Positions 60,817-64,000 of a DNA stretch of 64,000 nt are shown piece by piece. This stretch comes from Proteobacteria bacterium 005FR1 (GTDB lineage: Bacteria > Pseudomonadota > Gammaproteobacteria > Pseudomonadales > Cellvibrionaceae). The translations under genes and the position numbers were made by a program. Positions within the stretch are counted from its first letter, which is position 1. Every line of letters begins with the position of its first letter. Below the pieces are notes generated by a model. It ran no database searches. It saw only the letters and a list, made by a program, of their open reading frames with translations, and had not been told where the DNA came from. The stretch lies in assembly GCA_026192395.1 (NCBI GenBank), contig WACF01000001.1, forward strand, positions 124,001 through 188,000. Reading direction: 5' to 3'.

Positions 60817-62799
60817 ATGTGCGGAATCGCCGGACTCATCGGATCGGGCCGAGACAATGTCCGCGAAGACCGACATGGCGTGGCGGAGCGGATGGCTTCG
60901 CAGCTGCGTCATCGCGGTCCCGATGGTGGCGCCTGCTACATGGATCCCAGCGCCCTTCTGGTGCATACGCGTCTCAGCATCATCGACCTCAGCACCGGGG
61001 CGCAGCCCCTGCACAATGAAGACAAAACACTCTGGTTGATCTGCAATGGCGAAATCTTCAACTATGTTGAGCTGCGCGCGCAACTGAAAGCGCGCGGTCA
61101 CCAGTTCAGCACCAATTCCGATTGTGAGGTGATTCTGCACCTCTATGAAGAACATGGCCTGGAGTTCATCGACCACCTCAACGGGCAATTCGCGCTCTGC
61201 CTGTGGGACGCAAAGTCGCAAACAGCCGTGCTGGCGCGCGACCGCGTGGGCATCGCTCCGCTGTTCTACAGGGAAGGTAGCGAGGGGCTATGGTTTGCCT
61301 CCGAGGTGAAGGCCATGCTGGCCGGGCGTCAGGAAAGCCCGCGCATGGATGTGGACGCCTTCAACCAGCTGCTGAGTTTCTGGGCGCCGGTCTCTCCGAG
61401 CACGATCTTCGCCGGCGTGCAGGAAGTCTCGCCGGGCGAGATGCTGGTTTACCGCGAGGGCCGTCTCGAGAGTAGACGCTACTGGGATCTGGATTTTCCG
61501 GCGCATGGTGACCATGCCGATATCAGCGTCGACCGGGCGGCGAGCGAAATACGTGATTTGCTGGAAGACGCGACCCGGATCCGCCTGCGCGCCGATGTGC
61601 CGGTGGCGGCCTACCTGTCCGGCGGTCTGGATTCATCGGCGATTACCGCGTTGATTCGCGAGCAGTCCACCGCCCCTTTAAAGACATATTCCCTGACCTT
61701 CGCCGACAGCGGTCTGGACGAGTCGAGCTACCAGTCTGAGGTCGTACGGCAATTGCAGACTGATCACCGCAGTGTCGATTGTTCTGACGAGAAGATTGTC
61801 GAGCGTTTCGAGCAAGCGGTATGGCATGCGGAGTCGCCGCTGATTCGCAGTGCTCCGGTACCCATGAGCCTGTTGTCGGAACTCGTGCATCGGGACGGCA
61901 CGCGCGTGGTACTGACCGGCGAAGGCGCGGACGAAGTTTTCGGCGGCTACGACATCTTCAAGGAAGCCAAACTGCGCCGTTTCTGGGCCAGCAATCCGCA
62001 GTCGGCCTGGCGTCCTCTGCTGATCAAGAGGTTATATCCCTACCTCAACTTGTCGCAGGGCAATGCGGGAGATTATCTGGCGCGGTTTTTCGGCGGTGGA
62101 GTGGAGCAGGCCGCACATCCGCTGTTTTCTCATCAGCCGCGCATGAATTCAACCGCGATGATTCGGCAGTTCATGTCCGATGACTTCCGGCGGGGCAGCA
62201 AAGTCGGTCCCGAGCAGAGCCTTCTCGATAGCCTGCCAGCCGCGTTTGGCAGCTGGTCCTGGTTTGGTCAGGCCCAGTATCTGGAAATGAAGACGCTGAT
62301 GTCCGGTTACTTGCTTAGCGCTCAGGGAGACCGGATGTTGATGGAAAATTCGGTGGAAGGGCGATTTCCGTTCTTGGATCACCGGTTGATTGAATACGTC
62401 AATCGTCTGGATCCGCGTTTGAAAATGCGTGTGCTGAATGAAAAGTTCATCCTCAAGCGCAGCCTGGGCAATCTGGTCCCCCCGTCTATTCTGAAGCGCT
62501 ACAAACAACCTTATCGTGCCCCGATGGGCCAGGCTTTCGTCGGCGGGCGAGAGCCGGACTATCTGCGCTATCTTCTCAGCGAAGAACAGCTGAGCCAGTA
62601 CGGTTACTTCGACAGCAGGAAAGTAGCGCTGCTACTGAAGAAGCTTCGTGCGGGCAGGGCATTGGGCTACAAGGACAATATGGCGCTCATTGTCATTCTC
62701 TCCACCCAGAGTTGGCACCAGCAATTCGTCGAAGAATTTCCCAGCCGTTTTGCGGTCAGACAGCCGAGCCGGCAGGCGGGTCTGCAGTTGGTCGCCTGA
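60817..62799 (+). CDS. Asparagine synthase-like amidotransferase, exosortase A-associated type
   Basis: This is a 660-residue AsnB-type protein. The first residues MCGIAG place the catalytic Cys2 at the N-terminus of the class II glutaminase domain, with RLSIIDLS, NGEIFNY and a conserved Asp-Gly region. The synthetase domain has the PP-loop YLSGGLDSSAITALI at about residues 265-280, LTGEGADEVFGGY, and EGRFPFLDHRLIEYV. The XrtA/PEP-CTERM amidotransferase group (TIGR03108, from memory) has this layout and about this length. It would amidate a carboxylate, possibly a uronic acid or an amino-acid decoration of the polysaccharide. It closes the operon begun by the ACP gene; AGGAG lies seven bases before the ATG. 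Confidence 0.92.
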   Translation: MCGIAGLIGSGRDNVREDRHGVAERMASQLRHRGPDGGACYMDPSALLVHTRLSIIDLSTGAQPLHNEDKTLWLICNGEIFNYVELRAQLKARGHQFSTNSDCEVILHLYEEHGLEFIDHLNGQFALCLWDAKSQTAVLARDRVGIAPLFYREGSEGLWFASEVKAMLAGRQESPRMDVDAFNQLLSFWAPVSPSTIFAGVQEVSPGEMLVYREGRLESRRYWDLDFPAHGDHADISVDRAASEIRDLLEDATRIRLRADVPVAAYLSGGLDSSAITALIREQSTAPLKTYSLTFADSGLDESSYQSEVVRQLQTDHRSVDCSDEKIVERFEQAVWHAESPLIRSAPVPMSLLSELVHRDGTRVVLTGEGADEVFGGYDIFKEAKLRRFWASNPQSAWRPLLIKRLYPYLNLSQGNAGDYLARFFGGGVEQAAHPLFSHQPRMNSTAMIRQFMSDDFRRGSKVGPEQSLLDSLPAAFGSWSWFGQAQYLEMKTLMSGYLLSAQGDRMLMENSVEGRFPFLDHRLIEYVNRLDPRLKMRVLNEKFILKRSLGNLVPPSILKRYKQPYRAPMGQAFVGGREPDYLRYLLSEEQLSQYGYFDSRKVALLLKKLRAGRALGYKDNMALIVILSTQSWHQQFVEEFPSRFAVRQPSRQAGLQLVA

Positions 62800-62845
62800 C
62801 GCGGCTCGCTTCCAAGCAAAAATTCATTCTCCGCCCCGCCTCGTA

Positions 62846-62870
62846 ATACCTGACTACCATGGTAGAATAT
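62846..62870 (+). promoter_or_regulatory. IscR type-1-like site overlapping an extended -10 promoter
   Basis: The 25-bp segment begins ATACCTGACTA and ends GTAGAATAT. By my count it matches 20 of 25 positions of the remembered IscR type-1 consensus (ATASYYGACT core and mirrored right arm). It overlaps a TG-n-TAGAAT extended -10 element (62860-62868) 92 bp upstream of nfuA. IscR repression of an Fe-S assembly gene is what the family predicts. Confidence 0.75.
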
Positions 62871-62961
62871 TCGGATCGTTCGGCTCATAGCCTTATGATG
62901 TGTAAGTGTTTTCTCATCGTTGCTTCGCAGCGATATCTTTCAGCAGGCAGGTTTCAGTTTG

Positions 62962-63549
62962 ATGGTTAACGTAAAAATCAGCGATTCAGCTCAGAGCTAT
63001 CTCAAGGAGTTGCTTGAGAAGCAGAATTGCGAAGGCATTGGCATTCGAATGTTCGTTTCCAATCCCGGTACGCCGAAGGCCGAAACGTGCATTGCCTACT
63101 GTCGCCCCGGCGAAGAGCAGAGCGACGACGAGGTCATGGAGCTGAACGGATTTGACGCCTATTTCGAGGCGCGTAGCGTGCCCTTTCTCGAGGAAGCGTC
63201 GGTGGACTACTCACCGGATCGAATGGGCGGCCAGCTGACCATTCGCGCGCCCAACTCGAAGATGGTGAAGGTCACAGACGACAGTCCCATCGAGGACCGC
63301 ATCAACTACGTTCTGTACAACGAAATCAATCCCGGTTTGGCGGCCCATGGCGGGCAGGTGAGTCTGGTGGAAGTTACTGGCGAAGGCGTAGCCGTCCTTG
63401 AATTCGGCGGCGGTTGTCAGGGCTGTAGTGCCGTGGATATCACCCTGAAAAACGGCGTCGAAAAAACGCTGATGGAACAGATCCCCGGTCTCGCCGGCAT
63501 TCGCGACGTCACCGATCACAGCGACACGGCCAACGCTTACTATCGGTAA
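62962..63549 (+). CDS. nfuA: Fe-S biogenesis protein NfuA
   Basis: This is a 195-residue Fe-S carrier. The N-terminal A-type-like domain (residues 1-110) lacks the A-type cysteines, as in E. coli NfuA, and the C-terminal Nfu domain has the conserved CxxC, Cys152 and Cys155 in [11 protein letters not shown]. NfuA receives clusters from Isc/Suf and delivers them to client enzymes under stress or iron limitation. The ATG at 62962 gives the normal 190-195-residue length; a TTG at 62920 would add 14 residues with no support. An IscR-like site upstream fits its role. It is convergent with the MgtC-type gene, with a hairpin between them. Confidence 0.96.
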   Translation: MVNVKISDSAQSYLKELLEKQNCEGIGIRMFVSNPGTPKAETCIAYCRPGEEQSDDEVMELNGFDAYFEARSVPFLEEASVDYSPDRMGGQLTIRAPNSKMVKVTDDSPIEDRINYVLYNEINPGLAAHGGQVSLVEVTGEGVAVLEFGGGCQGCSAVDITLKNGVEKTLMEQIPGLAGIRDVTDHSDTANAYYR

Positions 63550-63559
63550 TCTCCGGCCT

Positions 63560-63593
63560 CCAGTCTCCAGTCGCAGCAGTGGCTGGAGACTGG
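63560..63593. terminator. Bidirectional hairpin between nfuA and the MgtC-type gene
   Basis: A perfect 11-bp stem (CCAGTCTCCAG at 63560-63570, CTGGAGACTGG at 63583-63593) with a 12-base loop lies 11 bp after the nfuA stop and 5 bp past the end of the opposing gene. There is no T-tract on the plus strand, so it is a plausible but not certain terminator. Confidence 0.5.
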
Positions 63594-63597
63594 CGCA

Positions 63598-64000
63598 TTA
63601 CACATCTCCGGGCAGCAGCCTGAAACTCAACAGATAGTCCTGTTCCAGCAGCATCTTCTGCAGCGTGCTGAACTTGCGCGGGTTGAAGGTGCTGATGGTC
63701 GTTTGAAGCTCCTGGTATTCGCGCGAGCGGGAGGCTATGAAAGCATAGCGTCCCATCTTCAGACCTTTGTCTTTCATTAGCTCCCTGAGTCTTCCATCCA
63801 GATCGGCTATCTCGAGTGGCGCTTTTACCACCAAGCGGGCGTAGTGTCGGGAGGGGATGTGGGATTCTACCCAGCGAAACAGCGACAGCGTTCCCAGCGC
63901 CAGTGCTCCGGCCATAAGGCCGATCATGTAAAAGCCTGACCCCAGAATTATGCCGATCGCCGAGGTCACCCAGATCGATGCGGCGGTGGTGAGGCCTCTG
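63598..64000 (-). CDS. MgtC/SapB-family membrane protein, C-terminal part
   Basis: The right edge of the window cuts this gene; its start is beyond base 64000. The visible part encodes about 133 residues. It starts within the MgtC signature RGLTTAASIWVTSAIGIILGSG, with the typical RGLTTAA/W motif at the end of a helix, followed by a hydrophobic segment (GLMAGALALGTLSLF) and a C-terminal soluble ACT-like region. That region includes VVKAPLEIADLDGRLRELMKDKG and the end YLLSFRLLPGDV. MgtC/SapB proteins are inner-membrane proteins linked to magnesium limitation and virulence; many environmental members have unknown roles. The GTG inside IWVTSAIG is not a start. The hairpin at 63560-63593 lies between it and nfuA. 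Confidence 0.9.
   Translation of the reverse strand, partial: RGLTTAASIWVTSAIGIILGSGFYMIGLMAGALALGTLSLFRWVESHIPSRHYARLVVKAPLEIADLDGRLRELMKDKGLKMGRYAFIASRSREYQELQTTISTFNPRKFSTLQKMLLEQDYLLSFRLLPGDV

Overview
The window is a GC-rich chromosomal segment that looks like a gammaproteobacterium, probably marine. The order folC-dedD-cvpA-purF at the left end is the enterobacterial/pseudomonad order, and a TgpA-type transglutaminase operon and nfuA also fit. Both ends cut a gene: folC lacks its N-terminus and an MgtC/SapB gene lacks its N-terminal part. I saw no rRNA, tRNA, CRISPR array or intact insertion sequence.

Layout. 1-4154: housekeeping (folC, dedD-like, cvpA, purF). 4366-8341: MoxR ATPase, DUF58 protein and transglutaminase in one tight operon. 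8572-10875: UDP-uronic-acid-type sugar nucleotide genes on the minus strand. 11823-18935: a six-gene plus-strand block matching the EPS export core of exosortase A (XrtA/PEP-CTERM) loci: initiating sugar transferase, Wza-like lipoprotein, chain-length protein, BY-kinase-like protein, outer-membrane protein, ExeA-like ATPase. 19376-23855: minus-strand operon of three NodB deacetylases and an XrtA-type FemAB protein. 23899-44089: glycosyltransferases, ATP-grasp ligase, low-molecular-weight tyrosine phosphatase, Wzy/WaaL-like ligase, Wzx flippase, pyruvyltransferase, DegT aminotransferase, a FemAB/GNAT-like protein, and four paralogous secreted jelly-roll-like proteins. 44199-62799: a JmjC/cupin oxygenase, a 3322-residue hybrid NRPS-PKS, an alpha/beta-hydrolase-like protein, a GNAT protein, then ACP, acyl-CoA ligase, NAD-synthase-like protein and asparagine-synthase-like amidotransferase. 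62962-64000: nfuA and mgtC.

How it fits together: the central 50 kb reads as a Wzx/Wzy-type exopolysaccharide locus of the XrtA family. No exosortase and no PEP-CTERM substrate is encoded in the window. Added to it are a hybrid peptide-polyketide synthase with a built-in aminotransferase and four tandem secreted proteins that share a short C-terminal tail (Ile-Pro-x-Ile/Phe-Val/Ile-x-Pro). The BY-kinase-like protein has lost its Walker A motif although the partner phosphatase keeps its active site. These three points are the most interesting content.

Other signals: three cruciform-forming repeats of about 90-100 bp, all lying between convergent genes; a CRP-type palindrome upstream of the fourth jelly-roll gene; an IscR type-1-like site upstream of nfuA; and a 13-bp tandem duplication that touches the ACP start codon. 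Family names were assigned from motifs by eye, without database searches.
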